Shown: positions 1 to 11,271, numbered from the stretch's first letter. The stretch: 64,000 nucleotides of DNA from Miscanthus floridulus (GCF_019320115.1 NC_089593.1:37085835-37149834); one strand, 5' to 3'. Made by a program: numbers and translations. Notes: generated from the letters alone by a model not told the origin.

Positions 1-1549
1 GCCGATATGTGTGAACAGAAGTCGCGAACAGTTGCTCTTTCCACTCTCGCCACCATTGCTTGTATGACTCGGTGATGAAAGATATTGGTGTCCAGGTGGA
101 TAAATCAACATCTGTGGTATCGGCATCAGGAGAAAGTTGTACTACCTTGTTCCAGTCTGTTCCGCAGGTGATTGTTTCCCTGGGTTTGATCACATCGGCA
201 AAGCAGAGTTTGATTGGCAGTTGCCCAAAAGCCAATTGGCGGGATACTGCCGATGGGTTGTAAAATTCATATGTGATGTTGGTGTTTTTCCCGCTGCCGA
301 ATGTGTTTACTGGAATTGCCCTGGGAGTGATGATAGCCATCATGAGCTCATTATCTTGATTCAGAGTGTCATCGGCAAAGTTGAAAAGAAGGGGGAATCT
401 GTTTTCTTCGTCGATATAAGGCACCCAGGCCCTATGATCACGAGAAAGGCCATTATAGAAGCTTTGAAAGAATCTGCCGATTTGGTCTTCGTTGGCTTCT
501 GTTCCAGGAAGGACAATTATGGCTTCACCAAAATTGAGGGGTGAGCGTGTTGCCGATTCATCATCCCCGAGCACGTAATCTTCAGCAATTTCTCGTGGGA
601 ATTGTTGAGCAAAAAAGTCCCATTGCAAACGTTTGTGCATATGGGCATTCAGCCACATGTTGATAAACCACCACGGGCCTCCCAGGTTGCCGATGGATTC
701 GCCAAGCAGGAGTTTCTGAGACACTTGGTGAAGAAGATGATAAGTAGAGCTCAGAAGGTATCGGCCAAGAGGAAACCTTACGCCATTAGCCAGAAGTTCA
801 GCTGCAGGGAGGAAGGCGTTGGTTGGTCCTACAGATCGACCACAGAAGATAAATTTTTCTAACCACATGTTCAGGAATGTGGCATGTTCCCTCTGGCTAG
901 GTGTCCCGGTTTTCTGGTATTCTTGAATATATCCTGTCCAACCGCCGATGTTACGGGTATTCACTCTATATTCAGGCTTTCTACCATAGATGGAGCCTTC
1001 ATCGGCAGTTGAGATGTCCAAGCCAGTAAGCATGTGGACATCGGCAAGGGTAGGGGTAGCTGGGCCATGTCCAAACATAAAAGTGTTGGTCGTATCTGAC
1101 CAGAAATAAGCAGCTGCAATTATCATTGATTCATTTCTCTGCATATCGGCAATAGAGAGCCTGATACATTGGTCTAACTTTCGCTCTGCCCAGTATACTT
1201 GCATCGATCTATTGACCCTCAAATACCAATCTTTCCACCCTTTGGTGGTTTTGGGCCAAGATCGGAATGTGTCTTTCCACAGGTTCAGAGAGAAATTTTG
1301 GGCTCTAAAGGGGATTCTGTTAACCTCTGCGTTGATCAGATCGGTTGGATCTGGGTTGCCCATTGGTCCAAGGCATTGGACGTGTGGCTGATCGGTTGGG
1401 ATAACTAATTTGTTGCGCAGTTCCTAAGGTTATGGAATCCAGAAAACAGAAGAAAGGAAAAATCACCAACTGAATAAATTTGCAAAAAGATCAAAGTAAA
1501 AGGTAATGGAAGTGGAGCAAACCGCGGGGACGTCGAAGTTGATGGCCAT
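1..1549 (-). CDS. plant mobile domain (PMD, aminotransferase-like) protein, antisense gene inside an LTR retrotransposon, 3' partial
   Basis: Two exons are read on the minus strand: 1549-1523 (ATG, nine codons) and 1423 to the window edge, joined by a GT-AG intron (1522-1424). Exon 2 is open for about 474 codons without a stop, which is striking beside the broken ORFs elsewhere. The translation matches the grass plant mobile domain family (PF10536): a WKDTF..WP..TKGW start, HMLTGLDI, NMWLEKFIFCG, GGPWWFINMWLNAH and, near the edge, YKQWWREWKEQ. PMD proteins descend from or live in transposons, and some cellular members act in silencing. This copy lies antisense just upstream of a polypurine tract and 3' LTR, so I infer an additional ORF (aORF) of a Tat-like gypsy element. 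The usual low-complexity C-terminus is off-window. A start at a TTG at 1669 would give a longer N-terminus, but the first ATG in frame is at 1549. Certain of the family; less certain of the start. Confidence 0.8.
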
Positions 1550-1704
1550 TGTCTTGAGGAAGGTGGAGATACGAGCCGGGGACTTGAAGTTAGCGCCGGA
1601 GAAGGGTTCTTGTTGGTTGAGGTCGCACGGTTGTTCGTCGGAGTCGCCGCCGGAGAGAGAGAATGCCAAGGATTGGAGGCTGAAAATGAGGGTTCTGGAG
1701 AAAT

Positions 1705-1713
1705 CTATTTATA
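1705..1713 (-). promoter_or_regulatory. TATA box of the antisense PMD gene
   Basis: TATAAATAG on the minus strand lies about 155 bp before the first ATG of the PMD gene. A CT-rich leader typical of plant 5' UTRs follows. This suggests the antisense gene has its own promoter inside the retroelement. Confidence 0.55.
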
Positions 1714-2124
1714 AGCCGGCCAGGATAAGGGTATTTTGGACTTATCTCTATGACGCGCGCATATAGGTCAAGGCGGTGCAGGGGGATATGGTAACTGTTC
1801 GCGCGATAATCAGGGGATTGTGCAGATGAGTTGATAACAAGTAATCATGACTTGGAAGGGATATCGATACATGATATTTTAATTCTTAAAATGGCAGCAT
1901 TATCATGTTAGGATCTTGCCGATGGGTTGTTGTTTTGGTATCTCAATCAAGGCAGGAGTGGTTGGTGATTGTGCGATATTTACTGAAGTGCGTGGATCAA
2001 GATTAGGTTTGATTGGATTTGATAACAAATCAAGTTTTGGCTTGGAGAATGAGTTACGGTAATTGGGCAAAGGCAAGCGTTATCTGGAGTAAATTTCGGA
2101 GGATTAATGGTTTTATACTCCGAA

Positions 2125-2137
2125 ATTGGGGGGCATG
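2125..2137 (+). other. polypurine tract of a Ty3/gypsy element
   Basis: ATTGGGGGGCATG immediately precedes the TGTTGACA start of the LTR. This is the usual plus-strand priming site in grass gypsy elements and fixes the element's orientation as plus, opposite to the PMD gene. Confidence 0.7.
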
Positions 2138-2267
2138 TGTTGACATCGTTTTTTGCACGTGTCAAAATAATCGGAGTGGACCAATCGGCAAGGGGAAAGT
2201 TATTGAATACTTTGATAGCCAATAAAAGCCAGTTTGTAAAAATGGTTGCCGATAGCTGGTGATGATC

Positions 2268-2411
2268 GATGAAAGGAGACTTAAAGACTACTGCCGATGA
2301 AACAGGGAGTATGCCGATGAAGGAAGACTTGAAGACTATTGCCGATGAAGCAGGGAGTCTACCGATGAAGGAAGACTTGAAGCCTACTGCCGATGAAATA
2401 GGGAGTATGCC
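2268..2411 (+). repeat. three tandem copies of a 48-bp unit in the LTR
   Basis: Copies lie at 2268-2315, 2316-2363 and 2364-2411. Each begins GATGAAGGAAGACTT and ends near GGGAGTATGCC, with a few mismatches between copies. They sit about 170 bp upstream of the LTR TATA box, where U3 enhancer repeats occur. Confidence 0.85.
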
Positions 2412-2581
2412 GATGGAAAGGACGGTGAGATTTCCATCGTAATAGAGGCGGACAGGAAATAGATAGGAGTTAATTTCCTTTTCTGTATTGGTTAGGTTAT
2501 GATTCGTGTAAGAGTCACGTGTTTCCTTAGATATGGGATTGGTGTCCTAGTTGTGTTTGGTTGTGTCTCTTTAGATCAGGG

Positions 2582-2589
2582 TATAAATA
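2582..2589 (+). promoter_or_regulatory. TATA box of the gypsy LTR
   Basis: TATAAATA occurs in the sequence GGGTATAAATATGGAG within the LTR. It is the likely start region for genomic RNA of the element. Confidence 0.6.
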
Positions 2590-2968
2590 TGGAGTAAGGA
2601 GCAATGTAATAAAAAATATATCAATCAATATCAAAACCAACTTTTACTCCTATTTGCATCTACTTTTCGGCGACTTCGTCAATTTGCATATTTTTCTTCT
2701 TTACGAGTTCTCATTGACTCGGCGAGCTGCATCGCTTCAGTGCGATCTTCGGCGATTCTCGAGTTCCGCGTGAGCACCTCTTGGCCGTGGCTTCCGGGCG
2801 TATCGCTGTTGTCAGGACCAAAGTGTTCGTTTCTTCATCCTTGTCGATTAACAGGTCAAATCGACTGGCACGCTTTGGATATCGATTCGGGTATTAGCCC
2901 TTTGTGTTTGCAGATCACTTTTGCATCAACAAATTCAATAAAGATTATTAGTAGAATTGTTGTCTACA

Positions 2969-4860
2969 CTTGTTTTTGTTTTGTTTTGTTTACAAATAAG
3001 ACAGGTAAAAAAACAAGTATGGGGGAGAAAACATGCTCGAACACTCATCTCCCAAAAGATGCACAAAAAGGCATCATTTTCAAATTTGGTTTGTGCATCC
3101 TCACTCCTTATATTTAAATAAATAAAGGATAAAATTGAATAAATTTAAAAATGCAAACTAAAAAGTGACACTCCATCTCCATGTCATCCTATGATTAAAA
3201 CTTTACATACTCCTTATTCCTTGCCAATATTCTTACACTTGTGAACACCTTATCATAGGGACCCCATTTTATCTAAGTGATTGGAATATGAGATATAGTA
3301 GGATGGAAATAAAACTTGCTCTCTTTTGCAAAGTACTTGGGATTTATTTATGTCAAAATCTCAATTAACTTGCTCCTTCCATGATGCAAAACCATAGTCA
3401 TATGTTGCTTGTATTTACATTGAGCTTTGTCAAATTGTGTGTGACAATTGTTGAGATTCTCGTCATGCACACATGATCAAGATTCATGTACACCCACAAA
3501 TAAAATGTTGACTCTTACACTGAGAGTTACGCAAAAACATTCTTTTCTGTCCACAAAAATAAATACTTCATTCATGTTGACATGAGTCTCTCTCTAAAGT
3601 TTTCATATGCTAAAATAAAAGTATGGGCTATGCTAAAAAAGAGAAAGAAGAGAAAAAAATCCATGCCAAAGAGCATGAATAATCCCATGCTAAAAAGTAT
3701 GAAGAAAAAAGAGAGAAAAAGGGGAAGAGAGAGGATAGCCCATACTATAAATTAAACGGCAGCCATCAAAAAAAGAGAGAAAGAGAGTCATGTTCAAAGG
3801 AGTACAAAAATATTTAGAATTAGGAAGATTTTTAAAAAAATCCACACACTTGCACTTCTTAATCAAAATGTATGACTTGCATCTCCTTGGATCTAGTTTT
3901 TGACTTAGCAACATCATGTGATGCAAGTATGCCTCGCTTTCTTACCTACCCAACACTCTACCAAAAAGCCTTTAGAGGTAGGAAGAAAAGAAGGCATTTC
4001 TCAAAAGCCTTTGGCAAGGACCATACACATGGAGCGATCGAGTGAATCCTTTTGAGGAGCAAAGCTAAAATTTACATTTTAAAAATCTAACAAAACCCAA
4101 GTTTCTGAGCAAGAGTAGAGTAAGAAGATTTGAATCCTTACTGTTCCATTGTCCAATCACTCAAGATTTTATAGTAGACACTCAGAATGTTCACAGGTGC
4201 AGGTGATGCTCAGAATAAGCATTTGCAGATTTAATATCAAGGAGATAAAACCATCTTGGTCCTTAGAGCTTTACTCGAGGACGAGCAAAGGTTCATGTTT
4301 GTCTTTGGTGTTGAGTTCTAAAGAAAAGTTATCTTTGATCACTATATTCTTGCGGGTTCGTCGTCCGTCCTCGTGACAGATACTCTAGTAGAAGGGCCCT
4401 AATAAAGATGGATAACCCTTGCATGCGCACTAGAGTAGTAGTCAATAGCATAGACGTGGTATCTAGACTAGAGGCTACCTTTGTTTTCCTCATTCCCTAC
4501 GGTTGGGGTAGGCGGCAGGTGGTGACAGCCCTGTCCATCCCTTATAATCCCTCATGTTTAGGTTCATCATAGAGCTAAAAGCCAGAGGTACTTGGCAGAC
4601 CAAGTATAAGCCGGTGCCCGAAGTAAGTCTATAGTGGCAAAGCTATCTTAACTTAGGTTCTCTATCCTTAGAAAACCTCATGACCCTAGCTATCTTTCTT
4701 CTTGTTATCTTGGATGAACTAGCTAAGACACTTTACATATCTATTCCTTTAGGAAAATACAATACCCTGAATACTGCCGGGTAAAGTGCTACGATGGTAT
4801 ATCCATACGCTTGCGGATTCTTTCACTTACGCTAAGAAATACAAATAGCACATTGCATCA
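2969..4860. other. decayed retrotransposon sequence without coding capacity
   Basis: This is AT-rich sequence with no convincing ORF. A stretch at about 4260-4320 (CGAGGACGAGCAAAGGTT) resembles the sequence just before the 3' LTR of Athila-like gypsy elements, and 4330-4860 reads like a worn gypsy LTR. Class and borders are uncertain. Confidence 0.35.
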
Positions 4861-4869
4861 GAAACTTGC

Positions 4870-5800
4870 GCTTCATTTCTCCTTCGCTTTTGTTGCGCTC
4901 TTCTTCCAATAGGATAGTGCGATTCATCAGGGTGTTGAAATCCGGGTAGATGTGAGTAATTATCTACTCTCTCAGGGCTGCATGAAGTCCTCTTCTAAAA
5001 CATCTCTGCTTCTTGTCAGTGTTGACATCATCAGGTGCATAGCGTGCTAGCTTCATGAATTTTTGGATGTACTAGTTCACTATCGTCGGACCTTGTCCCA
5101 GGGAGCGAAATTCTTCTACCTTTATTTCCATAATTCCTTCAGGGATGTGATATTCGAAAAATTCTTCCACAAATTCTTGCCATGTAATAGCATCTGGCTC
5201 ATTAGCTGCATCTTGATAGTTCTCCCACCATTCACCAGCTGCTCCTACCAGTTGATGGGTAGCTAAATTAACCTTTCTTCGTCAGTGGCTCATACTGCAC
5301 TCAACTTCTTGGTAATGACATGCAACCAATCATCTACTGAAAGGGGGTCTTCTTCTGCACTATCGAAAGTTGGTGGATGGAGTCTCATAAATGCTGCCAT
5401 TTTTCCTTGTCCATTTCCTTTGTTTGGTCTTCTTGCAAGGTTTTCCAATAATAGTGTCTATCATCCATTACTTCCGCTAATGTTGGTGGGGGTGGCAGTG
5501 GTTCTTCTCCTTGTACTGGATTATTTCAACCATTCTGCTCAATTCTTCATCACCTTCTTTACGTACTTCTGTAACAGGGATATTATCCCCCTGTGGTTGA
5601 TCATGCCCATGCCTTTGATTATGATGCCCACGATTGCCTCTGCTATGCCTGCCTCTAGGGGGTGGTGCAGCTTGTTCCTCTGCTTCATGAACCTACCTTT
5701 CGGTGGCCCTTTCATTGTGTTCATGAATCCTATCAGATCGCCTTTCCATCTGTTGCTATGGAATAACAAGGATGAGAAGATATCCTCTAGGCTTTTGTAA
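4870..5800 (-). pseudogene. gag: Ty3/gypsy gag pseudogene
   Basis: Read in shifting frames on the minus strand, this gives the retrotransposon gag core (PF03732): HPPTFDSAEEDPLSVDDWL, then GAAGEWWENYQDAANEPDAI and TWQEFVEEFFEYHIPEG, then KFMKLARYAPDD and NTLMNRTILLEEERN. Several in-frame stops and at least two frameshifts break it, so no gag protein is possible. It belongs to the left, minus-oriented gypsy copy whose primer site is at 7215. The region between the extra ORF and gag (5801-6055) holds only a short TACTACTAC-rich spacer. The pol genes are absent; sequence left of 4870 is unrelated LTR-like DNA, so the element is truncated after gag. Confidence 0.75.
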
Positions 5801-6055
5801 AGACAAGCAAGCAAAAACACACAAGCATAAACAAACACATAATATATTACATCACAAAATAGTCACATATATATGATACAAGGGCGCATCATACACATTA
5901 ACTGCTAGGATGATTGCTACGCAACTACTCGTACTCTAGGGACATCGAAGCATTACTAGACGTACTACTACTACTCGAAGTGTTACATAGTACTACTAGT
6001 TGCTACAGCTTAGATTATTTATTTTACAAGAGCTGCATCGACTCAAACTTATGCT

Positions 6056-7030
6056 CTACTTGAACCGTATCTTGGGAAAATCCCTGAGCACAGTCTTTCC
6101 CTTTTCCTGGGCCAACTGCTCATCTCGCAGCTTGCAAAGCTCATGTGCATATCCATCAGCATCGTCCTGCCCATGTGAAACTTGAGAAGGTCCTGCATTC
6201 CCAGTGGTCTTCTGGTTGGTGAAGTTATCAGCAAAAGATTCTTCGGTCTCAACTGTCTCTTGGCTTAAAAATGATTCTCTTGACATGTATCCATTCAAAT
6301 CATAGTGTGGGTGCTGTGGGTCATAGACTGGTACTCCATCTCTTGTGCCTGTTGCAGTAGGTCATATGGCCAAGTCCCTTCCCTTGTTCATCTTCTTTAC
6401 ATGCTTCCAAATTTGTGGATCCTATAAAAGTGTGTCCATCTCCTGGCGATAGTCAGTCAACTTCCATCTCAGAATTGCCCTTTCTTGATTTGCTAGATAT
6501 AACTCCATGGTGGTGTTGCGTAACTCGTTTTTAATCTCCTTGGCCTTGGTGATCCATCCTAATAATTCCTTCTATTGGTCTTCATAGACAGCGTCAAGTG
6601 CATGCATGTATCTGACATTGAATACTTCCATATATTCTAGCGTCTGGGGGCTGATTTTTCCCAAATCTCGAGCCTTCTCATGCCACGTGGGAGAGGTCTG
6701 GTTCGATACACGAAAGAATCTAGCCAGAGTGTGCTCAATATCTTCTTGAAATATCTAACAAAACTTTGCAAGAGCTTGGCGTGCTGCTTTCTTGGCGGTG
6801 TCATAATATTCTCCTCCAAATACTGTGATATACCGAGTCTAGAATGTGGGACATGATGGATGCTTTCAAATATGTAGATGTACTTCACACTTGAGTACAC
6901 CCTCCTCATCGTACTCGCGATAATAGTACTTGGGAGGCTCAGTGTAACCCAAACGCTAGAGTGTGTCCCATAGGAGCGGTGGGAATCCACCAATGGTCAA
7001 GTAGTCCGAACGTTCCCATTCGTCGTCCAT
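6056..7030 (-). pseudogene. extra ORF between primer site and gag, left copy, broken
   Basis: It starts at ATG 7030 (MDDEWE) and reads through LGYTEPP and REYDEEGVLKCEVHLHI, then DLGKISPQTLEYMEVFNV, and ends with the segment MNGYMSRESFLSQ...FPKIRFK at 6298-6056. Stops and shifts interrupt it. The family is recognisable from grass retrotransposons, where a protein with a REY...CEVHLHI motif and a coiled-coil-like Glu/Lys-rich second half is encoded ahead of gag. I do not know its function. The same ORF occurs in the inverted right copy (9980-10650), which helps define the frame. It is not gag itself: it has no zinc knuckle and none of the PF03732 motifs. Confidence 0.55.
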
Positions 7031-7987
7031 GGCTGCAAAAAATTCACCATATGGGTTAGAAACATTTTGCAACGCAACTAAGAAGCAACAATAGGAAAAG
7101 TTGGTTCATTATATTATTACTAAGTGTGGCGTTATTACCCCTACTATAACTACCATTATTATATGCGTTCCAATCCTAGGGCTTCGTCTTATGGTCAAGC
7201 TCGACTTTGATACCACTCTATTGGCCCCTCATTCTAAGAGTCCTAGGTGCATATGTACTTGCGCTAGGATCACACACAAGTACGCACAAATTCAACAGAG
7301 TGGCATACAGATATAAGACAAAAGGTTCCGAGCTTTATTGATGTCTAAAATAGGGTTCTGCAACAGTGGCCTGAAGGGCATTGTCATAGGCTTACATAGC
7401 TAGCAGAAATCTACTACTGTGAAACGGCATTTATTCATGGTGGTCTCTAGTACAATGGTATTATATAGCATAGCCATAACCAATTCCACAGGCAAGCTTG
7501 AGCGCAGTCGAAACCCTAGCTTCGGTGTCATCTTCCTACGATTGGACTCTTCGCATAACTCCTAATCTTTGTGGTGTGCTTCCTCATCGTAGTCTTGGTC
7601 TTCTTCAGTGCTGAAGTCTGTGAGTCAACAATGGGTGAGTACTTACGTACTCTACACGCCATAACCATACGGTGGAAGTAGAGGTGTAGTAGTGATTATA
7701 ATTAAGGGTTGGGTCCTAGTGGAGCATTACCATTCTAGCTAGTTCCCGGGTTAGTTTCAAGTTACGTTACAAGCTTCTTTACACATAAAAGTAAATCTAA
7801 TCATAGTATCCTAACCTAGAATCTACCCATTCCAATGACGTGGCTATTCGAATAGGTTTGAAAGATTCTACAGAGGTGTACAAATTTCCCCACATGATAG
7901 GCACAATCCCTTCCATGATTAGTGGACGAAATAGGCCTAATGAGACCCCGTACCTTCTTGGGTGCTACCCTAGATTTTCATATAACT
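6355..7987 (-). repeat. left arm of a 1.63-kb inverted repeat
   Basis: The reverse complement of this arm aligns collinearly with 9034-10656: end of LTR, primer site, extra ORF. The two arms have nearly equal length, scattered substitutions and small indels. The two LTR ends face each other across a 1,046-bp spacer. Confidence 0.85.
7202..7215 (-). other. primer binding site, left gypsy copy
   Basis: TGGTATCAAAGTCG on the minus strand resembles the complement of the initiator tRNA-Met 3' end (TGGTATCAGAGC) with two changes. It marks the LTR/internal boundary of the left copy. Confidence 0.65.
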
Positions 7988-8640
7988 CTACCGCGGCTTC
8001 TCAGGGGTTGGAAAACACACTAATCTCGAGAGGATATCTAATCGTCCTATCTCAGAATCCCGGATGATACCACATCATCCCTTCATATAATCTCGAACGA
8101 TACCACATCATCCCAACATAACAATGCCGATGATACCAAATCATCAAAATAAACAACAATAATATGGGCTCGAACGCTGTCAAAGTCAAGGGGCTTAATG
8201 TGGAGGATCACATAGCAACCACACCAACTAGACCATGGAAGATCCACATTCGTGTCGGCTCCTGATATTTCGTTGCCAACACCGGCCTCCTAGTAGAAAT
8301 TATACTTCTATCTAACAGGGTGTGAAATCAAGTCTACCCATATAGACATGTGGTTGTAAGTAACATCGCACTAGGCGAGAGGGACTACGAACCGGTCCTT
8401 ATGTGACCAAGGCGAGCATCTCACCAGGAACCCTATCCAGGCATCCCTACCAAGATAACTTATCCCGCATAAGTTATCCCCGCTTGCCCCCTGTCGAGGT
8501 TTAGTTTTAGGTTTACCAATTTTATGTTCCATTAATTACTATCCCTAAGTTCATCTATGTCATGGAGCTCATAAAATAAAAAGATAACCATTTATCTTAA
8601 TTCAATAACAATCATTTCAAACATGCTCATCCCCACGTAC
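7216..8640 (-). mobile_element. LTR of the left gypsy copy
   Basis: This is the sequence upstream (in minus orientation) of the primer site. Positions 7216-7987 match the right copy in inverted orientation; 7988-8640 has no partner. It holds degenerate repeats of GATGATGTGGTATCATCCGG (8060-8150, minus strand). The 5' border is not defined by a clear TG. Confidence 0.5.
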
Positions 8641-9033
8641 TCCAGAACCAAGTTAGCACAAAGAATGATGACGCCCCTAGCCCTCAACCTCGCCGATGAC
8701 GCTGCTAATCGCCGGTGACTGGGTGGCATCCGCTGCTGCCGCCGTACGACCGAGGGGCCATGGGCTCCTCGTCAGAGCTAGACTCCTGTCTGGACTTCTC
8801 CATTGGTTTGAAGTTTTCAAGACGACATCCGACGACGCTACAGATCCCCGGTACACCACCCCTCCCCCACCCCTGATGGTTCATTCTTCCTCCTAGTCAC
8901 CTTTTGGCCCCATCTCTTCTGTCTTACGAAGCACTCTGTTGCGTTGGCTCTCCAATCATGCCTGGGAATTCACGCTCTGGAATTCCATGTGCTTTTTCTG
9001 AGCAACAACCATTTTTGTTTCTCGGTGTTCTCC
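8641..9033. other. unmatched GC-rich sequence in the inverted-repeat spacer
   Basis: GC-rich sequence with short open frames on both strands and no recognisable protein. It does not occur in the left arm and ends where the right arm begins. Origin unknown. Confidence 0.3.
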
Positions 9034-9794
9034 AAATCTAGGGTAGCACCCAAGCGGGTAGGGGTCTCATTAGGCCTGTTTCGTCCACTGATCATGGAGG
9101 GGATTGTGCCTATCATGTGGGGAAATTTGTACACCTCTGCAGAATCTTTCAAACCTATTTAAATAGCCATGTCCTTGGAATGGGCAGATGCTAGGTTGTG
9201 ATACTATGATTAGATTTACTTTTATGTGTAATGAAACTTGTAACGTAACTTGACACTAACACGAGAACTAGCTAGAATGGTAATGCTCCACTAGGACCCA
9301 ACCCTTAATTATAATCACTACTACACCTCTACTTCCACCGTATGGTTAGGGCGTGCAGAGTACATAAGTACTCACCCGTTGTTGACTCACAGACTTTGGC
9401 ACCGAAGAAGACCAAGACTGTGATGAGGAAGTGCACCACGAAGATTAGGAGTTATGTGAAGAGTCCAATCGTAGGAAGATGACATCGAAGCTAGGGTTTC
9501 GGCCGCGCTCAAGTTTGCCGGTGGAATAGGTTATCGCTATGCTGTATAATACCATCGTACTAGAGACCACCATGAATAAATGCCGTTTCACAGCAGTAGA
9601 TTTCTGCTAGCTATGTAAACATATGACAATGCCCTTAGGGCCACTGTTGCAGAACCCTATTTTAGACATCAATAAAGCTCGGAACCTTTTGGTTTATATA
9701 TGTATGCCATTCTGTTGAATTTATGCGTACTTGTGCGTGATCCTAGCGCAAGTATATATGCACCTAGGACTCTCAGAATGAGGGGCTGATAGAG
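9034..9794 (+). mobile_element. LTR 3' part of the right gypsy copy
   Basis: It aligns in inverted orientation with 7216-7987. It contains an AATAAAGC polyadenylation-like signal near 9671 and ends just before the primer site at 9795. The 5' part of the LTR is missing. Confidence 0.6.
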
Positions 9795-9808
9795 TGGTAT
9801 CAGAGCCG
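9795..9808 (+). other. primer binding site (initiator tRNA-Met), right gypsy copy
   Basis: TGGTATCAGAGCCG is an exact match to the standard tRNA-iMet primer site of plant LTR elements. Confidence 0.85.
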
Positions 9809-9979
9809 AGCGTGGCCATAGGACGAAGCCCTAGGATTGGAACGCATATAATAACGGTAGTTATAGTAGGGGTAATAACGCCACACTTAGTAATAATATA
9901 ATGAACCAACTTTTCCTATTGTTGCTTCTCAGTTGCGTTGCAAAATGTTTCTAACCCATGTGGTGAAATTTTTGCAGCC

Positions 9980-10650
9980 ATGGACGACGAATGGGAATGT
10001 TCGGACTACTTGACCGTTGGTGGATTCCCACCGCTCCTATGGGAGACACTCCAACATTTAGGTTACACTGAGCCTCCCATGTACTACTGTCGCGAGTACG
10101 ATGAGGAGGGTGTACTCAAGTGTGAAGTACATCTGCATATTCGAAAGCATCCATCATGTCCCGCATAACAGACTCGGTATATCACAGTATTTGGAGGAGA
10201 ATATTATGACACCGCCCAGAAAAGCAGCACGCCAGGCTCTTGTAGAGTTTTGTTAGATATTTCAAGAAGATATTGAGCACACTCTGGCTAGATTCTTTCG
10301 TGTACCGAACCAGACCACTCCCACGTGGCGTGAGAAGGCTCGGGATTTGGGAAAAATCAGCCCCCAGACGCTAGAATATATGGAAGTATTCAATGTCAGA
10401 TACATGCATGCACTTGACGCTGTCTATGAAGACCAACAAAAGGAATTATCAGGATGGATCACCAAGGTCAAGGAGATTAAAAACGAGTTACGCAACACCA
10501 CCATGGAGTTCTATCTAGCAAATCAAGAAAGGTCAATTCTAAGATGGAAGTTGACTGACTGTCGCCAGGAGATGGACACACTTTTACGGGACCCGCATAT
10601 CTGGAAGCGTGTAAAGAAGATGAACAAAGGAAGGAACTTGGCCATATGAC
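9980..10650 (+). pseudogene. extra ORF between primer site and gag, right copy, broken
   Basis: It starts ATG 9980 (MDDEWECSDYLTVGG) and is open to a stop at 10166-10168. It resumes in another frame at 10347 (MGKISPQTLEYMEVF) through KLTDCRQEMDTLLRD to the stop at 10648-10650. It is the partner of 7030-6370 in the left copy. In the left copy the reading continues past this point; here the copy is cut off at 10656. Identity with the left copy shows that both stem from one element family. Function unknown. Confidence 0.55.
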
Positions 10651-10770
10651 CTACTGTAAAGAAGATGATCAAAGGAAGGCATGCACTGAGGTTTTCAAGC
10701 CCAATGGCCTGGATATTGTCCCCTGGCACCCAGTTGTGGGCTTGATTCACTTCAGGTTTACGCCCAACAG

Positions 10771-11271
10771 ATGGATCGGTTGGCAGAAGAAGCTGAGAAG
10801 AGGGCAGCTCTAACTTGCGTCAATCCTGAAAGCATAGAAGTAGTTCACACTTTAGGCCCGAGCACAGAAAGCAGCCCAGTTTCTCCAGTTGACATGGAAA
10901 CTGAAGAAAACACTGAACCTGTTACTGTACAAGCAGTCTCTTTCATGTCTTTGCCAACTCGGGTCTCCTCCGACTCCAGAGTTCCTCTGGTTGACCTAGT
11001 TGTCAGGCGCAGCCCACGCATCATCAGTAAGAAGCAGAACATGGATTTCCCTCACATACGCCTCTCCTACTCGCCCAAGAAAAAACAGAAGATGATTCGG
11101 ATTGAGCAGCTAAAAATCCAAGAAAATGAAGGCAAGAATGGTCCGATCCCAATCTCCAGGCTTCAAGGCCAGGGTATTGCCTGTGGAGTTACTCCTACGG
11201 AGTTAACTGAAGAGGCACTCATGTCAGCGCCTAACATCTCCACTCCGGTTCAAGATGAAGAAGAAGCCTGA
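10771..11271 (+). pseudogene. LINE ORF1 C-terminal part
   Basis: The ORF is open for 166 codons from the ATG at 10771, and the frame extends some way upstream. It is rich in Ser, Pro, Glu and Lys, with a basic VVRRSPRIISKKQN segment and SPKKKQKM. That is the usual tail of grass L1 ORF1 proteins (RNA-binding chaperones) ahead of ORF2. No zinc knuckle or RNA-binding domain remains, because the N-terminal part is gone at the 10656-10680 junction. ORF2 follows after about 300 bp, as expected for an L1 spacer. Confidence 0.55.

Larger units (their letters stand above)
2138..2968 (+). mobile_element. 3' LTR of a Ty3/gypsy (Tat-like) retrotransposon
   Basis: The LTR starts TGTTGACATC and ends TTGTCTACA, about 831 bp with TG...CA ends. 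It follows a G-rich polypurine tract. It contains a 48-bp tandem repeat, a TATA box at 2582 and an AATAAA at about 2938. The GCCGAT word is frequent here and throughout the adjoining internal region. The 5' LTR is off-window, so the target duplication cannot be tested. Confidence 0.75.
9034..10656 (+). repeat. right arm of the 1.63-kb inverted repeat
   Basis: Partner of 6355-7987. Homology starts at AAATCTAGGGTAGCACCC and stops at CATATGACCTACTG, after which a copy of a nearby 24-bp word and then LINE sequence follow. Confidence 0.85.
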
